Positions 1-5,179 of a stretch of 5,179 bases of DNA are shown here, one piece after another. A model generated the notes under the pieces. The model worked only from the letters and a program-made list of their open reading frames with translations, was not told where the DNA came from and did no database searches. Both the position numbers and the translations under genes were made by a program. The DNA comes from Bacillota bacterium (GTDB taxonomy: Bacteria > Bacillota > Clostridia > Lachnospirales > CAG-274), in contig JAGAHK010000246.1 of assembly GCA_017627115.1 (NCBI GenBank), forward strand, positions 1 to 5,179, in the 5' to 3' direction. Numbering within the stretch: the first letter of the stretch is position 1; each line of letters starts with the position of its first letter.

Positions 1-21
1 CCCCCGCTTTAGAAGCGGGGG
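1..21 (-). terminator. Probable intrinsic terminator hairpin after the HD-GYP/phosphatase operon, cut by the window edge
   Basis: Positions 1-9 (CCCCCGCTT) and 13-21 (AAGCGGGGG) form a perfect 9-bp stem with a 3-nt loop. It lies 21 bp past the stop codon of the phosphatase gene read on the minus strand. The position and the GC-rich stem fit a rho-independent terminator for the operon. The T tract that should follow on the minus strand would lie left of position 1, so it cannot be seen. The plus-strand side (acttcctta) has no good T run, so termination of plus-strand transcripts is less likely. An alternative is a dispersed hairpin repeat or a mobile-element end; only flanking sequence could tell. 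Confidence 0.6.
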
Positions 22-42
22 ACTTCCTTACAGCCTTTATCC

Positions 43-1665
43 TTAAACCCTGCTTTTCTTGTATTCAAGACAAAGCATAGTCAGATCGTCAAATTGCTCG
101 GCTTCGCGGACAAAGCCGTCCACCTCACTCTTAACACCTTTGAGTATATCCTCGGGCTTTGAGGTCCTGTATTTATTGAGCGCAGTCAAAGTGCGGTCCG
201 TGCCGAACATTTCGTTATTTTCATCCGTTGCTTCGGGCAGGCCGTCCGTATACAGGAAAAGTTTTGAACCTTTGGTAAGGTCTATCTCGTATTCCTTGTA
301 TTTTACGCCGTCCATACCGCCTATAACAAAGCCGTGCTTATCCTTGAACAGTTCAAACTCACCGTCGGGCTGCATAAGCATAGGATATTCGTGACCCGCA
401 TTCGCGGCAGTCAGCTTACCCTCTTTTATATCGAGTATGCCGAGCCACACGGTAACAAACATTTCCTCATGGTTGTTTGAGCATATGGTCTCGTTTGTGC
501 TTTTAAGTATTTCGGCAGGTGACTTGCCCATTTTTGCATTATTGGCAATAATGATCTTCGATGCCATCATAAACAGCGCCGCAGGTATGCCCTTGCCCGA
601 AACATCGGCAATGACCATACAAAGATGCCTGTCATCGACCAGAAAGAAATCATAGAAATCGCCGCCCACCTCTTTTGCGGGGTTCATTGAAGCGTAGACA
701 TCAAACTCCTCGTAACCCGGGAAAGCAGGGTAAATATGCGGCAGCATAGCATACTGTATACGTGTTGCAAGCGAAAGCTCGGTGTTGATGCGTTCCTTTT
801 CCGCAGTTATGCTTGCAAGGTCGTTTACATATTTTTCTATCCTGTCCTCCATTGTATCAAGTGCATGGGCAAGCGTGCCTATCTCGTCGATATTTTTTAC
901 GGTGTCGGTCAGTCTGCCCTCTTTGACGGCATTTTCTTCCGCAAAACGCACGGCTTCCGACGTTATTTTCTTAACGGGGTCAAGAAATACTCTTCTCATA
1001 TAGACCGCCTGACCGAATATAACTATAAGCGCAAGAGCCACAAGCGCAATCAGGATATGCTTAATATAATCAAGCCTTGAACGCGCCATGCCGTCCATCT
1101 GACGCTGTACGCATAAAAGCGCCTGTATTTTGCCCGTGCTGTCCTTTAAAGGTATCATTGTAGTGATATGCGTATCTGTCTCGATATAGCCCTTATCACG
1201 CACAACAAGTTCACCTGCGCTCTGTCCGTCGTAGATCGCCTTGTATTTTGTGCGGTACTCGTCATTCGTAGTCTCGCGCAGATACCCGAATTCATACGGT
1301 GTAAACTCACTCTCGTGATTTATTGTGGAAAAAATGAATTTTATATGTCCGTAATCGCTTTTATCGGGGCGGATAACATAAATAAAGGTCACGCCCTGCG
1401 AATTGCATAGGCTGTCAAGACTGTTCCATACTTCCATATATTCATCTGTCACACCGCCGCTTTGCTCATATTCGTCCATTTTGTTGATATCTATAAGCGA
1501 AGCTGCCGTATCCGCCGTCCTGAAACCGCCGTCGGCATACTGTGTGAGCAGTGCGCTTGTAAAGCCCCTGTAACCTATTATAATAACTATAACAGAAAGC
1601 ACTGCCAGCAGGAAAACATTGCCGAATATGCTTTTAAACACAATGCTTGTGCGCGGATCTTTCAT
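43..1665 (-). CDS. Membrane sensor PP2C-type serine/threonine phosphatase (Cache-like, HAMP, SpoIIE)
   Basis: Predicted membrane-bound protein phosphatase of the SpoIIE/RsbU group, which typically removes phosphate from a serine or threonine of an STAS anti-sigma antagonist. Numbering is for the 542-aa frame from 1671. One TM helix lies near 15-36. An extracytoplasmic region at about 37-200 looks like a Cache-type sensor, with a typical 'IPL-DS-G--ALLCV' tail near 173-188. A second TM is at about 204-225, a HAMP domain at about 226-282, then a short coiled coil leading into IQYAMLP (305-311). The catalytic domain (about 310-538) keeps its motifs: EVGGDFYD (334-341), IADVSGKGIPAALF (354-367), NAGHEYP (424-430), LYTDGLPEAT (473-482) and FDDLTML (527-533). 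The metal-binding aspartates D338, D356, D476 and D529 are all present, so it should be active. An ATG at 1671 opens the same frame, but a GGGG ribosome site (1673-1676) is only 1 nt from it and 7 nt from the ATG at 1665; I prefer 1665 (540 aa). It follows the HD-GYP gene by 18-24 bp. Its substrate is not in the window. Confidence 0.9.
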   Translation of the reverse strand: MKDPRTSIVFKSIFGNVFLLAVLSVIVIIIGYRGFTSALLTQYADGGFRTADTAASLIDINKMDEYEQSGGVTDEYMEVWNSLDSLCNSQGVTFIYVIRPDKSDYGHIKFIFSTINHESEFTPYEFGYLRETTNDEYRTKYKAIYDGQSAGELVVRDKGYIETDTHITTMIPLKDSTGKIQALLCVQRQMDGMARSRLDYIKHILIALVALALIVIFGQAVYMRRVFLDPVKKITSEAVRFAEENAVKEGRLTDTVKNIDEIGTLAHALDTMEDRIEKYVNDLASITAEKERINTELSLATRIQYAMLPHIYPAFPGYEEFDVYASMNPAKEVGGDFYDFFLVDDRHLCMVIADVSGKGIPAALFMMASKIIIANNAKMGKSPAEILKSTNETICSNNHEEMFVTVWLGILDIKEGKLTAANAGHEYPMLMQPDGEFELFKDKHGFVIGGMDGVKYKEYEIDLTKGSKLFLYTDGLPEATDENNEMFGTDRTLTALNKYRTSKPEDILKGVKSEVDGFVREAEQFDDLTMLCLEYKKSRV

Positions 1666-1672
1666 CAACATA

Positions 1673-1676
1673 CCCC
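1673..1676 (-). promoter_or_regulatory. Ribosome binding site that decides the phosphatase start
   Basis: The minus strand reads GGGG (plus CCCC at 1673-1676) in the gap after the HD-GYP stop. It sits 1 nt from the ATG at 1671 but 7 nt from the in-frame ATG at 1665, which argues for the downstream start (protein beginning MKDPRTS). The site is weaker than the AAAGGAG of the gene upstream, so the second gene of the pair may be translated less efficiently or by coupling. This is inference from spacing only. Confidence 0.5.
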
Positions 1677-1689
1677 ATTTCGTAATTTA

Positions 1690-3381
1690 TCAGTGATCCG
1701 TAAAGTCGTAGTAATCCTCTATCCACTGCCTTGCACGCAGATAGAAAGGTTCAAGCGCCTTATCGAACTGTGTGCCCATACCGTCCATAATGATCTTGTT
1801 TATCTCTTCATAAGACATACCCGCTTTGTAGGCGCGCCTGCTTGCAAGTGCATCATAAACATCCGCTATTGCCATTATGCGTGCTTCAAGCGGTATCTCC
1901 TCGCCTTTGAGACCCTCGGGATAGCCCTTGCCGTCCCAGCGTTCATGGTGATAATGCGCCACATTCTCCGCTATTCTGCGGAATTCCTTATCGTCTATGC
2001 CCTTGAGCATTTCACGGACTATTCTTGCGCCCTCTGCCGCATGAGTTTTCATTTTCTCGTATTCCTCGGGCGAAAGACGTCCCGGTTTGCGCAGGATGTC
2101 ATCATCAACGGCTATCTTGCCGAGGTCGTGCATGGGCGCAGCCTTTATAACACTTCTGAAAAAGCTCTCGGATGCGCCGAAAACATTTTCCTTTCGTATT
2201 TCGTTTATTATGATATGTACAACATCGCTTGTACGCTTGATATGACCGCCCGTTGAGTTGTCGCGGCTTTCTACCATGGTCGCCATGCCGACTACGACAT
2301 TGTTCTGTATCTCCATAATATGCTCGGTCTTTGCATCGACCTCTTTTTGCAGCTCGGAGTTGAAGGAATTGATAAGCTTGATATATTCCTGATTTTTGGT
2401 ATCATCCTTTATAACCAGCTGATAGCCGCGGTTGCGCCTGCCGTCATAAAGATAAGTAATATTTATAAGATAAGCGGTGCCGTTTTTTTCGTAAAGCACC
2501 GTGGAATTGCTCTCATCCCTGCGGAAATCGTCTATCCATTTTATAACGGTGCCTATCATAAATTCGTTGTGGTTTGCGGGCTTATCCACGGGAAGCTTTG
2601 CAAGCAAAGGCAGCATTTTCTTTGCAGTTTCATTGCTGCCGAGGTAATTGAGGTCGAAATCAAAGGACGCAAAGCCCGTATCACCCGACTGTACCATGGA
2701 CTCGATAGCGGAATCCACTATGTTGTAAACGCTTATGCGGTAAACGATAAGCAAAAACATCAAAAGCGAGATATTATATGCCGCAGGCACAAGCTCAACG
2801 CCGTTAAGTATGGGCTTACCCCAGAAAAAGCAGATAAGCGAGACCACTTCGGGCACAAAAAGCATACAGATTATGTTTTTTGACACCTGATTTTTATGCC
2901 TGTAGCTGTAAATAAGCGCCCAAAGGCTGCACAAAAAGTAAATTATGATCATTGCATAAAAAACATGATGCAGTATGCCATATTCCTTTTCGAGCATAAT
3001 AATACCGTTAACACGCCTATATGTTATTGCCTTGTAGAAGAGACCGCCGCTTTTTGCCCTGAATGCGGCAATAAAGACCGCACTGCTGAAAGCAAAGAAA
3101 AGCGCCTTGATAAAGCGCGGCAGGTTTATGCCGCACAGGCTGAAAACACCAAGCATTATATTTAGCAGCAGAAAACAGCCCACATATGTCAGCTTGTTTG
3201 CAAACATTGCGCCCTCAAACGTCTGTGCCTGCGAAAGAAGTGCAAAACTCAGATTGACCATGGGCACAAGTACAAAAGTGAGCGTGATATGTATATCAAG
3301 ATGTTTGTGCCATATAATAAGATATATCATTGTAAGCAGTATAGAGATATAAAACATCCCCTGATAATATGCAGCTATCAT
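1690..3381 (-). CDS. Seven-TM sensor with C-terminal HD-GYP domain, probable cyclic-di-GMP phosphodiesterase
   Basis: A 563-aa integral membrane protein. The N-terminal ~217 residues contain about seven hydrophobic helices (roughly 9-24, 33-50, 62-82, 90-107, 137-160, 168-187, 196-217), arranged like the HisKA_7TM sensor region. A PAS-like stretch (about 222-328; 'GFASFDFDLNYLGSNETA' near 236-253) follows, then a charged linker helix (about 330-360) that may be a coiled coil. The HD-GYP domain spans about 360-555: ESRDNSTGGHIKRTS (371-385), HDLGKIAV (418-425, with the HD pair at 418-419), KTHAAEGARI (445-454, H447), HYHHERWDGKGYPEG (476-490, GYP at 486-488), IADVYDAL (505-512) and GTQFD (536-540). 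These are the usual metal-binding and signature residues, so cyclic-di-GMP hydrolysis is likely; other cyclic dinucleotides are possible. The start has AAAGGAG 8 nt upstream. It leads an operon with the phosphatase 18-24 bp downstream, behind a long structured leader. Confidence 0.9.
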   Translation of the reverse strand: MIAAYYQGMFYISILLTMIYLIIWHKHLDIHITLTFVLVPMVNLSFALLSQAQTFEGAMFANKLTYVGCFLLLNIMLGVFSLCGINLPRFIKALFFAFSSAVFIAAFRAKSGGLFYKAITYRRVNGIIMLEKEYGILHHVFYAMIIIYFLCSLWALIYSYRHKNQVSKNIICMLFVPEVVSLICFFWGKPILNGVELVPAAYNISLLMFLLIVYRISVYNIVDSAIESMVQSGDTGFASFDFDLNYLGSNETAKKMLPLLAKLPVDKPANHNEFMIGTVIKWIDDFRRDESNSTVLYEKNGTAYLINITYLYDGRRNRGYQLVIKDDTKNQEYIKLINSFNSELQKEVDAKTEHIMEIQNNVVVGMATMVESRDNSTGGHIKRTSDVVHIIINEIRKENVFGASESFFRSVIKAAPMHDLGKIAVDDDILRKPGRLSPEEYEKMKTHAAEGARIVREMLKGIDDKEFRRIAENVAHYHHERWDGKGYPEGLKGEEIPLEARIMAIADVYDALASRRAYKAGMSYEEINKIIMDGMGTQFDKALEPFYLRARQWIEDYYDFTDH

Positions 3382-3389
3382 ATTTCATA

Positions 3390-3396
3390 CTCCTTT
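3390..3396 (-). promoter_or_regulatory. Ribosome binding site of the HD-GYP gene
   Basis: The minus strand reads AAAGGAG (plus CTCCTTT) 8 nt before the ATG at 3381. This is close to the full anti-16S complement and fixes the start codon. Another ATG at 3385-3387 is in a different frame and too close to the site. Confidence 0.8.
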
Positions 3397-3399
3397 ACC

Positions 3400-3418
3400 C
3401 GTATACTACCCATATACG
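3400..3418. promoter_or_regulatory. Short dyad just before the HD-GYP ribosome binding site
   Basis: CGTATA (3400-3405) and TATACG (3413-3418) are a perfect 6-bp inverted repeat with a 7-nt spacer (CTACCCA). On the minus strand it ends 3 nt before the AAAGGAG site. It could be an operator for a dimeric regulator or a small RNA hairpin affecting translation start. The AT-rich arms make chance occurrence quite possible. Confidence 0.3.
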
Positions 3419-3440
3419 ATAAACTATTGGTTTAATATAC

Positions 3441-3478
3441 AGTAAACAACAAAAGTCCGCGGACTTCGGGCGTTTACT
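3441..3478. repeat. Nested palindrome / terminator-like hairpin in the HD-GYP leader
   Basis: A perfect 14-bp palindrome, AAGTCCGCGGACTT (3453-3466), is flanked symmetrically by AGTAAAC (3441-3447) and GTTTACT (3472-3478), with 5-nt non-pairing segments on each side. As minus-strand RNA this folds into a hairpin with an internal loop. Its 3' arm is followed by a T-rich run (TTTTGTTGTTT), like a weak intrinsic terminator. It could stop read-through from thiM or act as an attenuator in the leader of the HD-GYP gene. A cruciform or protein-binding role is also possible. Confidence 0.55.
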
Positions 3479-3528
3479 TGCACCGACTGCGTGCCGCAAA
3501 GCGACTTTAGTCAATATCCTTTACTGTA

Positions 3529-3557
3529 ATTATATATCTATTTTACAAAAAGGTCAA
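3529..3557 (-). promoter_or_regulatory. Sigma-A type promoter for the HD-GYP/phosphatase operon
   Basis: On the minus strand a TTGACC -35 box (plus 3552-3557) and a perfect TATAAT -10 box (plus 3529-3534) are separated by exactly 17 bp. The spacer is AT-rich. The start of transcription should fall near 3522. It lies only about 30 bp past the thiM stop, so the signalling pair can be expressed independently of mntP-thiM. An inverted-repeat arm (3520-3528) abuts the -10 box and would be well placed for a repressor. Confidence 0.75.
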
Positions 3558-3569
3558 ATAAAATCTGTA

Positions 3570-3593
3570 TTTCAAAAGAAATTTCAAAAGAAA
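3570..3593. repeat. Tandem 12-bp duplication across the thiM stop codon
   Basis: TTTCAAAAGAAA occurs twice in direct tandem (3570-3581 and 3582-3593). On the minus strand this covers the end of thiM. Because the unit is four codons long, the codons after the stop repeat Asn-Phe-Phe-stop in frame. It looks like a recent slippage or duplication event that leaves the protein end unchanged. The unit contains TTTC/GAAA arms, so weak hairpins are possible, but no GC-rich terminator follows thiM here. Confidence 0.8.
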
Positions 3594-4381
3594 TTCAGTT
3601 TGATATTATCCCTTATTTCATCATCGGTCAAAGTATATATCTTATCCAACATTGCATTTTTATAGCTTGCCATGCCGTTTTTATGCTCCGCAAGTTCACC
3701 GCAGATGCCGAAGATGACAGCGGCGGCGATACAGCCCGTGAACGCATCGCTCTGCGACATATAAGTTGCCGCAAGCACGTTCAGCACGCAGCCCGTACCC
3801 GTCACAAGCGACATTTCACGTCTGCCGTTTTGCACAAGGGCAGTTTCGGTGCCGTTTGATATAATATCCGTTTTTCCGCTTGCCATTACCGTGCAGCCAT
3901 ATCTGCACACAAGTTCATTTACCGCCTTTATATCCTCGTTTATATCGCCGCAGCCTTTGACATCAATGCCGATAGTTTCGGTATGTATGCCCAAAAGCGC
4001 CTTTATCTCGGCTATATTGCCTTTAATTGCGCTTATTTTTGTATCCGAAAGCAGACCGTTTATATAATCGAGCCTTAATTTGCTGCAAGTCACACCCACC
4101 GCATCTATTATTGACGGCACCTTGTATTCCTCGGCGGTCTTTGCCGATATTTTTATAGACTGCATACGTGCATCCGTGATATTTGCAATATTCAGCGCAA
4201 GTGCGGAAGCTGTCTTCGTTATATCCGCACATTCAAGCGGATGTTCCGCCATCATCGGCTTGCCGCCCGCACTCAGAACAAAATTTGCACAGTCGTTTAT
4301 GGAAATGGGATTTGTTATTGAATGGATAAGCGGCGAGTTTTCCCACGCCGCTTTTTTTGCTTTTATTATTTTTTCTGTCAT
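3584..4381 (-). CDS. thiM: Hydroxyethylthiazole kinase (thiazole salvage for thiamine)
   Basis: Cytoplasmic ribokinase-fold enzyme that phosphorylates 4-methyl-5-(2-hydroxyethyl)thiazole with ATP. The product is later joined to HMP-pyrophosphate by ThiE to make thiamine phosphate. The 265-aa length is normal for the family. The N-terminal signature HSITNPISINDCANFVLSAG (20-39) with KPMMAEHPLE (41-50) is the ThiM thiazole-binding region. IDAVGVTCSKLR (92-103) matches the family 'DPVG' segment, with Ala in place of the usual Pro. RGN-like GNIAEIKAL (121-129) is present, and VTGTGC (193-198) supplies the anion hole and the conserved Cys198. It starts 19 bp after mntP with an AGAGG ribosome site (4390-4394) 8 nt before the ATG, so the two are probably cotranscribed. 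No thiD, thiE or thiazole transporter gene is in the window, and no TPP riboswitch was found immediately upstream. Confidence 0.95.
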   Translation of the reverse strand: MTEKIIKAKKAAWENSPLIHSITNPISINDCANFVLSAGGKPMMAEHPLECADITKTASALALNIANITDARMQSIKISAKTAEEYKVPSIIDAVGVTCSKLRLDYINGLLSDTKISAIKGNIAEIKALLGIHTETIGIDVKGCGDINEDIKAVNELVCRYGCTVMASGKTDIISNGTETALVQNGRREMSLVTGTGCVLNVLAATYMSQSDAFTGCIAAAVIFGICGELAEHKNGMASYKNAMLDKIYTLTDDEIRDNIKLNFF

Positions 4382-4400
4382 AGTTTTTTCCTCTTACGTT

Positions 4401-4976
4401 CTAAAAAAACAGATCGGTTATAAGTATTCTCAAACCTATTATAATAAGCACGCTGCCGCCTATCCTTGTGGCATAGGTTTGGAAATTGCTGCCTATTTTT
4501 CTGCCTGCGATAACGCCGAGAAAGCTGAGAATAAAAGCGACCGTGCCGATGATCGCAGAAGAGAGCCAGATATTGCAGCCTTCCGTCAGGGCAAAGCTTA
4601 TGCCGACCGCAAGTGCATCTATGCTTGTCGCAACGGCAAGCATGGTCATATTTTTAGGGGCAAGTATCTTGCTTTCTTCGTATAAAACAGGTTCGCCGCC
4701 CTCACTTTGAAAACTGTCCCACAGCATTTTTCCGCCTATGAGCGAAAGCAGACCGAAAGCTATCCAATGATCCACCATAGTTATATATTTGCTGAAAAGA
4801 CTGCCGCAAAAATACCCGATAACAGGCATCGCAAACTGGAAACCGCCAAAATACAGTCCGAAAATGCAGGCATGTTTAAAATTCACGTTTTTAAGCACAA
4901 GCCCGTTCGTGGTAGCCACCGCAAGCGCATCCATAGCAAGACTTACCGCAATGACGAATATTTCCCATATACTCAT
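4401..4976 (-). CDS. mntP: Manganese efflux pump MntP
   Basis: Small inner-membrane protein of the MntP (formerly YebN) family, which exports Mn2+ to prevent toxicity. The 191-aa length matches the family. Six TM helices are visible at about 4-26, 36-58, 67-87, 107-129, 135-157 and 170-189, in two three-helix repeats. Each repeat begins with a conserved acidic motif: SLAMDALAVA (12-21, D16) and ATSIDALAVGISFA (116-129, D120). GGFQFAMPVIGY (44-55) and GGKMLWDSF (81-89) are typical family segments, with a cytoplasmic or loop region at about 89-106. The ATG at 4976 has AGGAG (4983-4987) 6 nt upstream. It is the first gene of a probable mntP-thiM pair. Many members are controlled by a Mn2+-sensing yybP-ykoY riboswitch or MntR; neither was recognised here, though the leader is structured. 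Confidence 0.93.
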   Translation of the reverse strand: MSIWEIFVIAVSLAMDALAVATTNGLVLKNVNFKHACIFGLYFGGFQFAMPVIGYFCGSLFSKYITMVDHWIAFGLLSLIGGKMLWDSFQSEGGEPVLYEESKILAPKNMTMLAVATSIDALAVGISFALTEGCNIWLSSAIIGTVAFILSFLGVIAGRKIGSNFQTYATRIGGSVLIIIGLRILITDLFF

Positions 4977-5179
4977 TTTTTTCTCCTAAAATGGGGCTGT
5001 CGCATTAAAATTCAACTTGAAATTTAGCGATTAAGCCCCTTTTAACAGTTTTATTAACATTATCAGCGCCGCAGGCTTAAATCCGCAGGCGGAAACCGCG
5101 TTTTCGCCGAGGAGAAAAACTTGATTTTTCAAACCTTACAGGCATCAAGTGACAGCTTGCTGGCGCGCAGTATGACTGC
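4977..5179 (-). promoter_or_regulatory. mntP upstream leader/intergenic region with many dyads and an anti-Shine-Dalgarno segment
   Basis: No convincing gene lies here. The mntP ribosome site and its A tract (minus AGGAGAAAAA, plus 4978-4987) are perfectly complementary to a segment at 5110-5119 (minus TTTTTCTCCT). Other dyads are ACTTGAT/ATCAAGT (5119-5125 with 5144-5150), GCGG/CCGC (5089-5092 with 5096-5099), a repeated CCGCAGGC (5069-5076 and 5083-5090), and GCAGT/ACTGC (5167-5171 with 5175-5179). A possible -10 (GATAAT, minus, 5061-5066) lacks a good -35, so the promoter is unresolved and may be off-window. If transcription starts beyond 5120, the region is a leader able to hide the ribosome site. 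Confidence 0.4.
4993..5039. repeat. 47-bp imperfect inverted repeat in the mntP leader
   Basis: GGGGCT (4993-4998) pairs with AGCCCC (5034-5039), and TCGC (5000-5003) with GCGA (5027-5030). The AT-rich middle is itself nearly self-complementary (AAATT 5008-5012 with AATTT 5021-5025). On the plus strand the stem is followed by CTTTT; on the minus strand it is followed by ATTTT, just before the mntP ribosome site. It could be an attenuator, a bidirectional terminator, or a miniature palindromic element. The GGGGCTGTCGCA end resembles terminal inverted repeats of some insertion sequences; that resemblance is from memory and unverified. Confidence 0.5.

Larger units (their letters stand above)
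3382..3523 (-). promoter_or_regulatory. Structured 5' leader of the HD-GYP/phosphatase operon (candidate attenuator)
   Basis: If the promoter at 3529-3557 is used, the transcript should start near 3522 and carry a leader of about 140 nt. In minus-strand order it contains TACAGTAAA (3528-3520, partly upstream of the likely start), AAAGTC (3508-3503), AGTAAAC (3478-3472), AAGTC (3466-3462), GACTTT (3457-3452) and GTTTACTGTA (3447-3438). Both 5' segment pairs can pair with the same 3' arms, giving two mutually exclusive folds. No conserved core of the cyclic-di-GMP-I or -II, TPP or other class was recognised. It may instead be a dispersed palindromic repeat inserted in the leader. Confidence 0.4.

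Noticed and set aside
1462..2256. Plus-strand open frame of 264 codons opposite the two signalling genes
   Set aside because: It spans the junction of two well-supported minus-strand genes, its translation is Cys/His/Tyr-rich without any recognisable domain, and it has no clear ribosome site. It is a coding shadow.
3382..3523. Cyclic-di-GMP riboswitch (class I or II) before the HD-GYP gene
   Set aside because: The idea is attractive because of the gene, and GGCACGCAG is faintly similar to part of class I, but the GACGCAAAGCC-type core and tetraloop receptor are absent. I kept only a general structured-leader call.
4080..4685. Plus-strand open frame of 201 codons over thiM and mntP
   Set aside because: It is antisense to conserved thiM and mntP motifs and crosses their junction, with no family resemblance.
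5077..5178. Minus-strand open frame entering from the right edge (33 codons, ending at TAA 5077-5079)
   Set aside because: The translation is Arg/Ser/Cys-rich with no domain and coincides with the dyad-rich block. It is more likely intergenic repeat than the end of a gene, though a gene tail cannot be fully excluded from a truncated view.
4977..5179. yybP-ykoY Mn2+ riboswitch or TPP riboswitch upstream of mntP-thiM
   Set aside because: Neither the yybP-ykoY conserved loops nor the TPP CUGAGA and downstream core elements could be found. A chance GCTGATAATG only weakly resembles part of the TPP core.
1..5179. tRNA, rRNA, CRISPR array, transposase or phage gene
   Set aside because: No cloverleaf, rRNA segment, regularly spaced repeat series or mobile-element protein is visible; coding space is fully explained by four minus-strand genes.

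Overview
The window is a compact piece of a low-to-middle GC chromosome with four complete genes, all read from the minus strand. The style suggests a Clostridia-type Firmicute, perhaps from the Ruminococcus/Oscillospiraceae group: AGGAG-type ribosome binding sites, a clostridial-looking ThiM and MntP, a HisKA_7TM-like sensor on an HD-GYP enzyme, and dyad-rich intergenic DNA. That placement is inference from gene style; there is no rRNA or marker gene here.

In transcription order (right to left) the layout is as follows. Positions 4977-5179 are a dyad-rich leader with no convincing gene. Then come mntP (Mn2+ efflux pump, 4401-4976) and thiM (hydroxyethylthiazole kinase, 3584-4381), 19 bp apart and probably cotranscribed. 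A 202-bp intergenic region (3382-3583) follows. It holds a near-consensus sigma-A promoter (TTGACC, 17 bp, TATAAT) and a leader of about 140 nt with competing inverted repeats. Next is a second pair: a seven-TM sensor with a C-terminal HD-GYP domain (1690-3381), then 18 bp, then a membrane sensor with Cache-like, HAMP and SpoIIE/PP2C phosphatase domains (about 43-1665). A strong GC hairpin at the left edge (1-21) probably ends this unit.

The left pair is a signalling module. One protein should hydrolyse cyclic di-GMP (or a related cyclic dinucleotide) in response to a membrane signal. The other should dephosphorylate a serine/threonine phosphoprotein, typically an STAS anti-sigma antagonist, in response to an extracytoplasmic signal. 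No anti-sigma factor, STAS protein or sigma factor is in the window, so the phosphatase target is unknown. The right pair joins manganese export with thiazole salvage for thiamine, an unexpected pairing with no obvious biochemical link.

I do not see a wholly new system. The best candidates for undescribed biology are the two 5' leaders. The HD-GYP leader can form mutually exclusive stems around a palindromic hairpin. The mntP leader carries a 10-nt perfect complement of the mntP Shine-Dalgarno region about 125 nt upstream. Neither matches a riboswitch class that I could recognise by eye.
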